From: Arthrobacter oryzae
Lineage (GTDB): Bacteria; Actinomycetota; Actinomycetes; Actinomycetales; Micrococcaceae
Assembly: GCF_030812315.1 (NCBI RefSeq)
Contig: NZ_JAUSSM010000001.1
Coordinates: 620,001-684,000, forward strand
Length of the DNA: 64,000 bases
Direction: 5' to 3'
In this document: positions 45,865-54,147 of the stretch, one piece after another
Layout of the letters: each line of letters opens with the position of its first letter
Position numbering within the stretch: position 1 is the first letter of the stretch
Notes under the pieces: generated by a model
What the model was told of the DNA's origin: nothing
Database searches by the model: none
The model's input: only the letters and a program-made list of their open reading frames with translations
Made by a program: the position numbers and the translations under genes

Positions 45865-48067
45865 GCTGGAACTGGGCCTGGAACGGCGCATCGGCAAACG
45901 GTCCGCGGCCGTCATTGAGAAGCACCTGGGCATCACCACTGTCGGCGGCCTGCTCAACTACTTTCCACGCCGTTACCTCAGCCGTGGTGAGCTGACGCCC
46001 ATCAGCGAGGTTCCGATGGATGAAGAGGTCACGCTCATCGCCCGCGTCGTCTCCAACAGCACCCGTGCCATGCGGGCGCGCCGCGGCACGCTCACCGACG
46101 TCGTGATTACGGACGATGCAGGCACCCTGAAAGTAAGCTTTTTCAACGGCTACCGGGCCAAGGCGGAGCTGCTCCCGGGGCGGCGGGCCATGTTTTCGGG
46201 CAAAGTCACGCGGTACGCCGGCAGCCTGAGCCTCACCAACCCGGACTTCCTGCTGCTGGACGAGGACCCGGACACCCCTGGCATGGATCCGGAGAAGCTC
46301 GCCGCCATGCCCATCCCGGTCTATCCGGCAACTGCCAAACTCACCAGCTGGTCCATCCAAAAAGTGATCTCCACCCTCCTTGACACCGTCGATCTGGATG
46401 TCCTGGATGATCCGCTGCCGTCCGAGGTCTCGGCCCGGGAGAAGTTCCTGCCGGCGGCAGAGGCCTACCGGCTGATCCATACGCCGCAGGTGCCGGCCGA
46501 CTGGCAGCGGGCCAGGGACCGGTTCAGGTACCAGGAGGCTTTGGTCCTGCAGTCCGCCCTCGCGCGGCGCCGAGCCCAGCTGGCCGCCGAGGAGGCGACG
46601 GCCCGCCGGCCGGTTACAGAAGGAATCCTGGCTGCGTTCGACCGCCAGCTGCCATTTACGCTCACCGCCGGCCAGTCGGCCGTCGGGAAAACGCTCGCGG
46701 ACGAGTTGTCGCAGGACAGCCCCATGAACCGGCTCCTCCAGGGTGAGGTGGGATCAGGCAAGACCATCGTGGCCCTGCGCGCCATGCTCCAGGTGGTTGA
46801 CGCCGGGGGACAGGCCGCACTGCTGGCGCCTACCGAAGTCCTGGCAGCCCAGCACTTCGAATCCATCCGCCGGACGCTGGGACCGTTGTCCCGCGACGGC
46901 CTGCTGGGTGGCCTGGGTCCCGATACCGCGCAGGTCACGCTGCTTACCGGCTCCATGCCCACGGCTGCCCGCAAACAGGCCATGCTGGATGCTGCTTCAG
47001 GCACTGCCGGGATCGTGATCGGCACGCATGCCCTGCTCAGCGACAACGTCTCGTTCTACGACCTCGGGCTGATCGTCGTGGATGAACAGCACCGCTTCGG
47101 AGTTGAGCAGCGCGATGCCCTGCGCGCGAAAGCCAGCAAGCCGCCGCACCTTTTGGTCATGACAGCCACGCCCATTCCTAGGACCGTGGCCATGACCGTG
47201 TTCGGCGACCTGGAAACGTCGGTGCTGGACGAACTCCCCGCGGGCCGTGCGCCCATTTCCACGCACGTCGTAGGCCTCGCCGAAAATCCCGGCTGGGCCG
47301 GGCGCATCTGGTCCCGGTCCCGGGAAGAGATCGATGCCGGACACCAGGTTTACGTGGTGTGTCCCAAGATCGGCGAGGACGACGACGGCGACTTCAGCCC
47401 CGGGGAAGCGGAACCGTCCGCCGCCGAGCTGGAAGGTGACGGGCCGGCCCGCGAGCTCGCGTCAGTCACTGCCGTAGTCGAACACCTCAGCGGTGAACCG
47501 GCGCTGGCTGGCGTTGCGTTGGCGCCGCTGCACGGCAGGCAGGATCCTGTCCTGAAGTCCGCGACCATGGCGTCCTTCACGGCGAATGAGACCAAGCTGC
47601 TGGTGTCCACCACCGTGATCGAGGTTGGCGTTGACGTTCATAACGCCACGCTCATGGTGATCCTGGATGCGGACAGGTTCGGCATTTCCCAGCTGCACCA
47701 GCTCCGCGGACGGGTGGGCCGGGGCGGCTTGCCCGGCACCTGCCTCCTGGTCACCACGCTGGAACCCGGCCACCCCAGCCGCCGCCGGCTGGACGCCGTG
47801 GCGGCCACGACGGACGGCTTCGAGCTGTCGCAGGAGGACCTGAAGCTGCGGCGCGAGGGCGACATCCTGGGGGCGTCGCAGTCCGGCGGCCGGTCGGCGC
47901 TCAAGCTGCTGCGCGTCCTCGAGCATGAGGCCGTTATCTCGAAGGCGCGCCAGGATGCGCAGCGGATTGTGGCCCGGGATCCCGGTCTGGTGGAACATTC
48001 CGCTCTCGCGGAGGCAATAGAAGAGTATTTGAACCCTGAAAAGGAGGCGTTCCTTGAGCGTGGCTAG
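45854..48067 (+). CDS. recG: ATP-dependent DNA helicase RecG
   Basis: Remodels stalled forks and branched DNA. 737 residues. N-terminal wedge domain with an OB fold (about 55-150: GTLTDVVITDDAGTLKVSFFNG), then superfamily 2 helicase motifs: LTAGQ, Walker A GEVGSGKTIVALRAM near residue 300, LLAPTEVLAAQHF, DEQHRFGVEQRD, MTATPIPRT, and later STTVIEVGVDVHNATLM and QLHQLRGRVGRGG. The ATG inside the previous gene's end is used, since RecG proteins begin near this point. Confidence 0.97.
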   Translation: MNTELELGLERRIGKRSAAVIEKHLGITTVGGLLNYFPRRYLSRGELTPISEVPMDEEVTLIARVVSNSTRAMRARRGTLTDVVITDDAGTLKVSFFNGYRAKAELLPGRRAMFSGKVTRYAGSLSLTNPDFLLLDEDPDTPGMDPEKLAAMPIPVYPATAKLTSWSIQKVISTLLDTVDLDVLDDPLPSEVSAREKFLPAAEAYRLIHTPQVPADWQRARDRFRYQEALVLQSALARRRAQLAAEEATARRPVTEGILAAFDRQLPFTLTAGQSAVGKTLADELSQDSPMNRLLQGEVGSGKTIVALRAMLQVVDAGGQAALLAPTEVLAAQHFESIRRTLGPLSRDGLLGGLGPDTAQVTLLTGSMPTAARKQAMLDAASGTAGIVIGTHALLSDNVSFYDLGLIVVDEQHRFGVEQRDALRAKASKPPHLLVMTATPIPRTVAMTVFGDLETSVLDELPAGRAPISTHVVGLAENPGWAGRIWSRSREEIDAGHQVYVVCPKIGEDDDGDFSPGEAEPSAAELEGDGPARELASVTAVVEHLSGEPALAGVALAPLHGRQDPVLKSATMASFTANETKLLVSTTVIEVGVDVHNATLMVILDADRFGISQLHQLRGRVGRGGLPGTCLLVTTLEPGHPSRRRLDAVAATTDGFELSQEDLKLRREGDILGASQSGGRSALKLLRVLEHEAVISKARQDAQRIVARDPGLVEHSALAEAIEEYLNPEKEAFLERG

Positions 48068-48106
48068 GAGTTGGCGCATGGCTGCAACCAACGGGACGGT
48101 GGGGGC

Positions 48107-48685
48107 ATGAGCCGCATCATTTCCGGTGCCGGGGGCGGAATCCCGCTGGTCAGCGTGCCGGGTTCCATGACCCGTCCCACCACGGACCGAGTCAAGGAAG
48201 CCCTCTTCTCGCGGCTTGAAGCGTTCAACGTGGTGGCGGGTGCCCGGGTTCTTGACCTCTACGCCGGATCCGGTTCCCTCGGCGTGGAAAGTGCCAGCCG
48301 CGGGGCGGAAACCGTAGACCTGGTGGAGTTTGACGGCAAAGCCAGCGAGGTTTGCCAGCGCAACGCGGACCTCGTCAACGGGGCCATCGGCCGCAAGGCC
48401 GTGTCGGTGCACCGGTCCCGCGTGGAGTCCTTCCTGGAACGGACGGTGCAGGGCGCGTTGTGGGACCTTGTGTTCCTGGATCCGCCGTATCCGCTAGACG
48501 AGCCCGCCATGGGGGCGGTGCTGGAGGAACTGTCGCCCTTTCTGGCGGAGGCCGCCGTCGTGGTGGTGGAGCGCTCCTCCCGCAGCCCGGAGCCGTCGTG
48601 GCCGGCGTCGCTGGAACGGTTCGCCGAGAAGAAATACGGCGAGACCAAGCTGTGGTTTGCCGAGCCCGTGGGCGGCGGCAGCTGA
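48107..48685 (+). CDS. rsmD: 16S rRNA (guanine(966)-N2)-methyltransferase
   Basis: Methylates G966 of 16S rRNA in the small subunit. 192 residues. Begins SRIISGAGGGIPLVSVPGSMTRPTTDRVKEALFSRLE, the RsmD hallmark; SAM motif VLDLYAGSGSLGVESASRGA near residue 50 and catalytic DPPYPL near 127. Follows recG by 39 bp, same operon. Confidence 0.95.
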   Translation: MSRIISGAGGGIPLVSVPGSMTRPTTDRVKEALFSRLEAFNVVAGARVLDLYAGSGSLGVESASRGAETVDLVEFDGKASEVCQRNADLVNGAIGRKAVSVHRSRVESFLERTVQGALWDLVFLDPPYPLDEPAMGAVLEELSPFLAEAAVVVVERSSRSPEPSWPASLERFAEKKYGETKLWFAEPVGGGS

Positions 48686-48743
48686 CTGGCCGGATGCCGG
48701 AGCCCGCCATAGCCTTCGCTGCCCGGCCCTGCCTGAGCCCGGC

Positions 48744-49529
48744 CTAACGGGAGAGCGCGTCGAGGTCCATGCCGGCGAGCACCCTCGCTGGGTGCGGGCC
48801 GCGGGCCTTCAGATCCTCGGTCCATCCAACGGGCCAGGGACCCTGGGTGCCGATGAGTACGATGTTGCCGGGATGCCGGCCGGCGAACATGCTGGACTCG
48901 GCGAACGCGGACACTCCGGGCATCGCTCGCCGCAGGGCAGCCACCTGGCTTCGGACAAGTGTCAGCCCCGGTTCGTCGCCCACGTTGATTATCAGCACGC
49001 CACGCGGCGTCAGCTTTGCCGCCGCTTCCGCGTAGAAGGCGGTGCAGGCGATGTGCTCCGGCGCTTCCGGCCCGGAGAAGATGTCCAGGATTACGACGTC
49101 GAAACGCAGTTCCGCAGGCAGCTCCGCCAAGGCGTCCCGGGCGTCGCCGATCAGCGTGTGCAGCTCCGTCCCGTCCGGCATCGGCAGCTGCTGCAGGACG
49201 AAGTCCAGGAGCTCGCGCTCAAGCTCCACGGCGTACTGCACAGACCCTGGCCGGGTCGCCTGGATGTAGCGGGCCAGCGTCAGCGCCCCGGCCCCAAGAT
49301 GCAGCGCCCTGACGGGCTCACCGGCAGGGGCGGCCAGATCCACCACGTGGCCGATCCGGCGGAGGTACTCGTAGAATATTTCGCCCGGTTCAGCGAGGTT
49401 CACGTGGGACTGCTCCGCGCCGCCGATGGTGAGCACGTAGGCACCCGCGGTGAAGGCATCCGGCTCGATGGCTGCATGCTGACCGGTTTTCCGGAGGAAG
49501 CGCGAGGCCGCCGCGGGCCGGGCCGCCAC
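48744..49529 (-). CDS. Spermidine synthase-like methyltransferase fold protein
   Basis: 261 residues. Shows a spermidine/spermine synthase-type Rossmann fold: LHLGAGALTLARYIQATRPGSVQYAVELERELLDF near residue 95 (nucleotide binding, acidic E at the end of strand 2) and VVILDIFSGPEAPEHIACTAFYAEAAAKLTPRGVLIINVGDEPG near 165. The D-I-F-S in place of D-x-x-D suggests it does not make spermidine; actinobacterial homologues are often called fused or orphan spermidine synthases. The stop lies 58 bp from the convergent rsmD. Three bp separate it from the aminotransferase upstream, so they are co-transcribed. Confidence 0.85.
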   Translation of the reverse strand: MAARPAAASRFLRKTGQHAAIEPDAFTAGAYVLTIGGAEQSHVNLAEPGEIFYEYLRRIGHVVDLAAPAGEPVRALHLGAGALTLARYIQATRPGSVQYAVELERELLDFVLQQLPMPDGTELHTLIGDARDALAELPAELRFDVVILDIFSGPEAPEHIACTAFYAEAAAKLTPRGVLIINVGDEPGLTLVRSQVAALRRAMPGVSAFAESSMFAGRHPGNIVLIGTQGPWPVGWTEDLKARGPHPARVLAGMDLDALSR

Positions 49530-49531
49530 CG

Positions 49532-50740
49532 TCAGAGCCTGTCGCGAAGCGTCGCGAGCCTGGCGGCGGCTTCTTCGAGGATCTCGGTCTTCTTGCAGAA
49601 CGCAAAGCGGAGCAGGCTGCGGGTCCGTTCGGCGCCCTCGGGGTGGCAGAAGACGGGTACCGGGATGGCGGCGACCCCCACCAGCTCCGGAAGCCGCCGG
49701 GCCAGGTCCACCGAGTCGGAGATCCCCAGGGGTGCCGTGTCCACGTTGACGAAGTACGTTCCCTGCGGTGTGAAGACGTCCAGGCCTGCGGCCTTCAGCC
49801 CCTCGCTGAGGATGTCGCGCTTATGCCTGAGGGTCTCAGAGATTCCGGTGTAGAAATCGTCAGGAAGGCCGAGCCCCACGGCGATGGCGCCCTGGAACGG
49901 CGTGCCGGAGCTGTAGCTCAGGAACTGCTTCACTGTCCGGATGGCGGCCACGAGGTGTTCGGGTCCGCTCAACCAGCCGATCTTCCAGCCGGTGAAGGAG
50001 AACGTTTTGCCGGCGGAGGAAATGGTGACTGTCCTGCCGGCAGCACCGGGCAGGGACGCCACGGGGATGTGACGTTCCCCGAACGTCAGGTGCTCGTAGA
50101 CCTCATCAGTGATGATCACGGCGTCGTGCCGGGAGGCAAGTTCGACGACGCGCTGAAGCACCTCGCGGGGGAAAACCGCGCCGGTGGGGTTGTGCGGGTT
50201 GTTGATGAGCACCACCTTGGTGCGGCCGCTGAAAGCCGCTTCCAGTGCCGCCATGTCCGGCATGAAGTCCGGAGCGAGCAGAGGCGCCGTCACATGCGTG
50301 GCTCCCGCCAGTCCGATGATGGCGCCGTAGGAGTCGTAGAACGGTTCGAAGGTAAGCACTTCATCACCGGGTTCCACGAACGCCAGCAATGAGGCAGCAA
50401 TGGCTTCGGTGGCGCCGGTGGTGACGATGATCTCTGTCTCGGGGTCCGGCGTCAGTCCGTAGAACCGCTCCTGGTGTGCCGCAATGGCCTCCCGCAAGGG
50501 AAGGATTCCTTTCCCCGGGGCGTATTGGTTGGCGCCGGCAGCGATGGCCGCCTGCGCAGCCGCCTTGATCTCCGCGGGGCCGTCCTCATCGGGGAAACCC
50601 TGTCCCAGGTTGATGGCACCGGTCCGGACCGCGAGGGTGGTCATCTCCTCGAAGATCGTGACGCCGAGTGTGCCGTTGGCTGCCAGCAGGTTGGCCCCTG
50701 ATGCCGCCCGCTGCCACGGTGCCGGAACTGATGTGGTCAC
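49532..50740 (-). CDS. PLP-dependent aminotransferase, class I/II
   Basis: 402 residues from a GTG. Fold-type I: NLGQGFPDEDGP near residue 45, NQYAPGKGILPLREAIAAHQ, TTGATEAIAASLLAFVEPGDEV near 105, NNPHNPTGAVFPREVLQRV near 180, and the PLP Lys in ISSAGKTFSFTGWKIGWLSGPEHL near 245. It resembles the YbdL/kynurenine aminotransferase-like and DapC groups; methionine, kynurenine, glutamine or succinyldiaminopimelate are possible donors and cannot be told apart here. First of a two-gene operon with the methyltransferase-like gene. Confidence 0.9.
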   Translation of the reverse strand: MTTSVPAPWQRAASGANLLAANGTLGVTIFEEMTTLAVRTGAINLGQGFPDEDGPAEIKAAAQAAIAAGANQYAPGKGILPLREAIAAHQERFYGLTPDPETEIIVTTGATEAIAASLLAFVEPGDEVLTFEPFYDSYGAIIGLAGATHVTAPLLAPDFMPDMAALEAAFSGRTKVVLINNPHNPTGAVFPREVLQRVVELASRHDAVIITDEVYEHLTFGERHIPVASLPGAAGRTVTISSAGKTFSFTGWKIGWLSGPEHLVAAIRTVKQFLSYSSGTPFQGAIAVGLGLPDDFYTGISETLRHKRDILSEGLKAAGLDVFTPQGTYFVNVDTAPLGISDSVDLARRLPELVGVAAIPVPVFCHPEGAERTRSLLRFAFCKKTEILEEAAARLATLRDRL

Positions 50741-50869
50741 TGTCTGCCTGCCTGTCGGTTGGTTACGGCGTTCTCTGCCCGCCCTCTGACAAGAACTGCG
50801 CCCACTGCAACGGTGCAGGGATTGTTCGACTCGGGCATCCAGTCATGTTATCCCGGCCCGTGAATGGGG

Positions 50870-50875
50870 TAGGTT
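50870..50875 (+). promoter_or_regulatory. -10 box of coaD (leaderless start)
   Basis: TAGGTT, 6 nt before the ATG; no ribosome site. Confidence 0.4.
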
Positions 50876-50881
50876 CGGAGC

Positions 50882-51382
50882 ATGAGACGTGCCGTATGCC
50901 CAGGCTCCTTCGACCCGATCCACAATGGCCATCTTGAAGTCATCGCGCGGGCCGCGGGCCTCTTTGACGAAGTCATCGTGGCGGTGTCCACCAACTACGC
51001 CAAGAAATACCGCTTCTCGCTGGAAGAGCGCATCGACATGGCGCGCGAGACCCTCGCGTCGCTGCGCGGCATCGTGGTGGAGCCGGTGGGGGAGGGCCTG
51101 CTGGCCGAATACTGCAGGCAGCGGGGTGTGTCTGCGATCGTGAAGGGCCTTCGTTCCTCGTCCGACTTCGACTATGAGCTCCCGATGGCAACCATGAACC
51201 GGCAGCTCAGCGGGGTGGAAACGGTGTTCCTTCCCACCGAAGGCCACTACCTCCACTTGTCGTCAACCCTTATCAAGGAAGTCTTCACCTTGGGCGGCAG
51301 CGTGTCCGACTATGTGCCCAGGTCGGTGTTGAAACGCCTGCTGGCGGGCGAGCCGTCCTCGGATCAGCCCGGCAGAGGGTAG
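50882..51382 (+). CDS. coaD: Phosphopantetheine adenylyltransferase
   Basis: Transfers AMP to 4'-phosphopantetheine in coenzyme A synthesis. 166 residues. Nucleotidyltransferase motif GSFDPIHNGHLEVIARAAGLF near residue 10, SAIVKGLRSSSDFDYELPMATMNRQL near 85, and the C-terminal HLSSTLIKEVFTLGGSVSDYVP (SSTxIR-like). Length and order are standard. The mRNA is probably leaderless. Confidence 0.97.
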   Translation: MRRAVCPGSFDPIHNGHLEVIARAAGLFDEVIVAVSTNYAKKYRFSLEERIDMARETLASLRGIVVEPVGEGLLAEYCRQRGVSAIVKGLRSSSDFDYELPMATMNRQLSGVETVFLPTEGHYLHLSSTLIKEVFTLGGSVSDYVPRSVLKRLLAGEPSSDQPGRG

Positions 51383-51470
51383 GCTTGATCGGTACGCAAC
51401 GGCCCCTGCCGGTTTTGCGGCCCATTCCCAGACTGTCACGCGGTCCTTTACTGTGTGGCTTTCAGCCGGT

Positions 51471-51500
51471 TTGAGTCCGCCCGGGAGATCAGGCTAAGAT
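51471..51500 (+). promoter_or_regulatory. Candidate promoter of yceD-rpmF
   Basis: TTGAGT (51471-51476), 18-nt spacer, TAAGAT (51495-51500). It precedes the AGGAG ribosome site at 51524-51528. Confidence 0.45.
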
Positions 51501-51557
51501 AGTACGTCGGTCATATGTTCAACAGGAGTTCTCATTAAACGAGATGCTAGTTCGCCC

Positions 51558-52082
51558 TTGGCGTTCGACGTCAAGGACCTCGGACGCAGTCCGGGGAGCA
51601 TGCGGACGCTGACGGAACATGTACCTGCACCAAGGGATCTTGGTGTGGCACTCATTGGCGTGCAGGAAGGCTCGGACATCGAGCTGGATCTGCGGCTGGA
51701 GGCCGTACACGAAGGAATTCTGGTATCAGGAACCGTTCTCGTCGGAGTAACCGGCGAGTGCGGCCGATGCCTGGATCCCCTTGCGTATGACCTTGAGGTC
51801 AATGTGCAAGAACTTTTCTTCTACGAGGGCGCCCAGTTCTCCGCTGAAGAAGACGAAGAAGAGCAATATCGAATCGAGCACGATTTAATCGATCTTGAGC
51901 CGGTGTTGCGGGACGCGGTTGTAACCATGCTGCCGTTCCAGCCGGTGTGCCGGGAAGACTGCCAGGGCCTTTGCTCCGAATGCGGAGTACGCCTGGAAGA
52001 CGAGCCGGGGCATCACCACGAGGTCGTAGATCCTCGCTGGGCTGCCCTAGCTGACTTGGCTAAGCCTGACCGGCAAAATTGA
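51558..52082 (+). CDS. yceD: YceD family (DUF177) metal-binding protein
   Basis: 174 residues from the TTG at 51558. DUF177 proteins assist 23S rRNA or ribosome assembly and are encoded with rpmF, as here. Typical motifs: DVKDLGRSPGSMRT, ECGRCLDPLAYDLEVNVQELF near residue 73, and a Cys cluster VCREDCQGLCSECGVRLEDEPGHHHE near 130. The start is uncertain: AGGAG at 51524-51528 points to an ATT codon at 51534, giving eight more residues (IKRDASSP) that look like the usual start of the family; the TTG itself has no good ribosome site. Confidence 0.9.
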   Translation: MAFDVKDLGRSPGSMRTLTEHVPAPRDLGVALIGVQEGSDIELDLRLEAVHEGILVSGTVLVGVTGECGRCLDPLAYDLEVNVQELFFYEGAQFSAEEDEEEQYRIEHDLIDLEPVLRDAVVTMLPFQPVCREDCQGLCSECGVRLEDEPGHHHEVVDPRWAALADLAKPDRQN

Positions 52083-52118
52083 TTTGTAAGTGTTTTTCTA
52101 GAGAGAAATGAGTTAGCC

Positions 52119-52322
52119 GTGGCTGTCCCGAAGCGGAAAATGTCTCGCTCGAATACCCGCGCCCGCCGCTCCCAGTGGAAGGCAACTGCCCCCCACCTGG
52201 TGAAGACCGTTGAGAACGGCCAGGTTACCTACAGCCTGCCGCACCAGGCAAAGGTCGTTACCGACTCGGCTGGCACTGCGCTGTTCCTTGAGTACAAGGG
52301 CCGCAAGGTCGCAGACGTCTAA
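52119..52322 (+). CDS. rpmF: 50S ribosomal protein L32
   Basis: 67 residues from a [24 protein letters not shown] is the L32 signature. No Cys at all, so it is the zinc-free type. AGAGAGAAATGAG serves as ribosome site. Lies between yceD and rnc, the standard context. Confidence 0.97.
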   Translation: MAVPKRKMSRSNTRARRSQWKATAPHLVKTVENGQVTYSLPHQAKVVTDSAGTALFLEYKGRKVADV

Positions 52323-52340
52323 TCGGCCCACTGGCTGAAC

Positions 52341-53063
52341 ATGACGTCTTCAACTGAAGAGCTTTTGAAGCGTCTCGGTGTCTCTATTGACGCCGGGACG
52401 CTTCGTCTTGCTCTGACACATCGTTCGTATGCCTACGAAAACGGCGGCATACCCACCAACGAGCGCCTCGAGTTCCTGGGCGATTCCATCCTGGGTTTCT
52501 CGGTGACGGATGCGTTGTACCGTGACAACCCTGCCTTGCCTGAAGGCGACCTCGCGAAGCGTCGGTCAGCCGTGGTGAGCACCAGGGCACTTGCCGGAAT
52601 CGGCCGCAGCCTCGGCATCGGTGACTACATCTACCTCGGACAGGGCGAAAAGCTCACCGACGGCAAGAACAAGTCCTCCATCCTCGCGGACACCATGGAG
52701 GCCCTCATCGGCGCCACCTACGTGTCCAACGACATCGAGACGGCACGCCAACTGGTCATGCGGCTGATCGGTCCGCTGCTCCAGGACGCCGCTGCGCTTG
52801 GCGCCGGAACCGACTGGAAAACCAGCATCCAGGAATTGGCGGCCAGCCGTCAGCTTGGCAGCATCTACTACGCCGTGGAGGGCTCAGGCCCGGACCATGC
52901 GCGGACTTTTGAAGCCGTGCTCCGGATCGGCGGGACCGACTACGGTCAGGGTGCCGGTCGCTCCAAGAAGGAAGCTGAACAGGAAGCTGCCGCCGATGCC
53001 TGGCGGAAGCTGTCAGCTGCCGCGACGCCAAGCCTCCCGGCGGATTCCGAAACCGGCCGCTAG
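52341..53063 (+). CDS. rnc: Ribonuclease III
   Basis: Cleaves double-stranded RNA, including rRNA precursors. 240 residues. The signature [21 protein letters not shown] lies near residue 38 with the catalytic acidic residues (E, D and, later, the D/E pair of [15 protein letters not shown]). A C-terminal double-stranded-RNA-binding domain spans about 160-225 ([11 protein letters not shown]...[19 protein letters not shown]). A 20-residue tail follows. The next gene begins 7 bp after the stop. Confidence 0.97.
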   Translation: MTSSTEELLKRLGVSIDAGTLRLALTHRSYAYENGGIPTNERLEFLGDSILGFSVTDALYRDNPALPEGDLAKRRSAVVSTRALAGIGRSLGIGDYIYLGQGEKLTDGKNKSSILADTMEALIGATYVSNDIETARQLVMRLIGPLLQDAAALGAGTDWKTSIQELAASRQLGSIYYAVEGSGPDHARTFEAVLRIGGTDYGQGAGRSKKEAEQEAAADAWRKLSAAATPSLPADSETGR

Positions 53064-53070
53064 GTTTTCC

Positions 53071-54051
53071 GTGCCTGAACTGCCGGAAGTCGAAGTTGTC
53101 CGCCGCGGACTGGTGAGTTGGGTCCGTGGCAGGACAATTACCTCTGTTGACGTCCTGGATCCGCGCTCCATCCGCCGGCACGCCCTCGGCGTGCAGGATT
53201 TTGCCGGCAACCTCGAAGGCGCCAAGGTCGTGGACGTGGTGCGGCGCGGAAAGTTCCTCTGGCTTCCGCTGGAGGAGGCCGACGCCGTGCACCCGGACGC
53301 CGACGCGGTCCGGCCGCCCGGCACCGCCCGCCCGGCGGTGGCCCTGATGGCTCATTTGGGCATGAGCGGCCAGCTGCTGATGCAGGATGCCGGCGTTCCG
53401 GACGAAAAGCACCTGAAAATCCGCCTGCGGCTCAGTCCGGCTGAAGGCATGCCGGAGCAGCTCAGGTTCGTGGACCAGCGCATTTTCGGCGGACTGTTCG
53501 TGACGTCCCTGATCCCAACATCCGACGGTGGACCAGGCGGCCTGGGGGAGCTCCCGGCGCCGGTCATTGCCGAGGAAGCCGCCCACATCGCCCGGGACCC
53601 GCTCGATCCGCATTTCTCCTTCGATTCGTTCTACCGCCGGCTGCGGGCACGAAAAACCGGCCTCAAACGCGCGCTGCTGGACCAAGGACTGGTTTCAGGT
53701 ATCGGCAACATTTACGCGGATGAGGCACTGTGGCGGGCGAGGCTGCATTACGCGCGGCCCACCGACACGCTCCGCCGCGCCGAAGCACTGAAGGTTCTTG
53801 AGGCCGCCCGCGAGGTGATGCTGGACGCCCTTGCCGCCGGCGGCACCAGCTTCGACTCCCTCTACGTCAACGTCAACGGCGCTTCCGGATACTTCGACCG
53901 GTCCCTCAACGCCTACGGCAGGGAAAACCTGGAGTGCAAGCGCTGCGCCGCTGCGGGGATAGTGAGCCTCATGAAGCGCGAACAGTTCATGAACCGGTCG
54001 TCCTATACGTGCCCCGTGTGCCAGCCCCGCCCCCGTAACGGCCGGTGGTAG
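53071..54051 (+). CDS. mutM: Formamidopyrimidine-DNA glycosylase
   Basis: Removes oxidised purines (8-oxoguanine, Fapy) from DNA and nicks the backbone. 326 residues from a GTG: (M)[13 protein letters not shown] with catalytic Pro and Glu after processing. The Lys of the conserved region and H2TH ([25 protein letters not shown], near 205-235) are present, and a zinc finger CKRC...CPVC at the end. Longer than the usual 270-290 because of an insertion near 60-90 rich in Asp/Ala/Pro ([15 protein letters not shown]). Eight bp after rnc. Confidence 0.96.
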   Translation: MPELPEVEVVRRGLVSWVRGRTITSVDVLDPRSIRRHALGVQDFAGNLEGAKVVDVVRRGKFLWLPLEEADAVHPDADAVRPPGTARPAVALMAHLGMSGQLLMQDAGVPDEKHLKIRLRLSPAEGMPEQLRFVDQRIFGGLFVTSLIPTSDGGPGGLGELPAPVIAEEAAHIARDPLDPHFSFDSFYRRLRARKTGLKRALLDQGLVSGIGNIYADEALWRARLHYARPTDTLRRAEALKVLEAAREVMLDALAAGGTSFDSLYVNVNGASGYFDRSLNAYGRENLECKRCAAAGIVSLMKREQFMNRSSYTCPVCQPRPRNGRW

Positions 54052-54147
54052 GCGGGAAAAGGCTGTAAATCCGCGGTTTGTCGGTGCCACGCAGTAGATT
54101 TAGGGCAGGAACTAGCCGCTTCAGCCACTCAGGAGATCCGAAACACC

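Noticed and set aside
48657..49853. 398-codon plus-strand frame across the methyltransferase and aminotransferase genes
   Set aside because: Arg/Gly-rich shadow opposite two recognisable genes.
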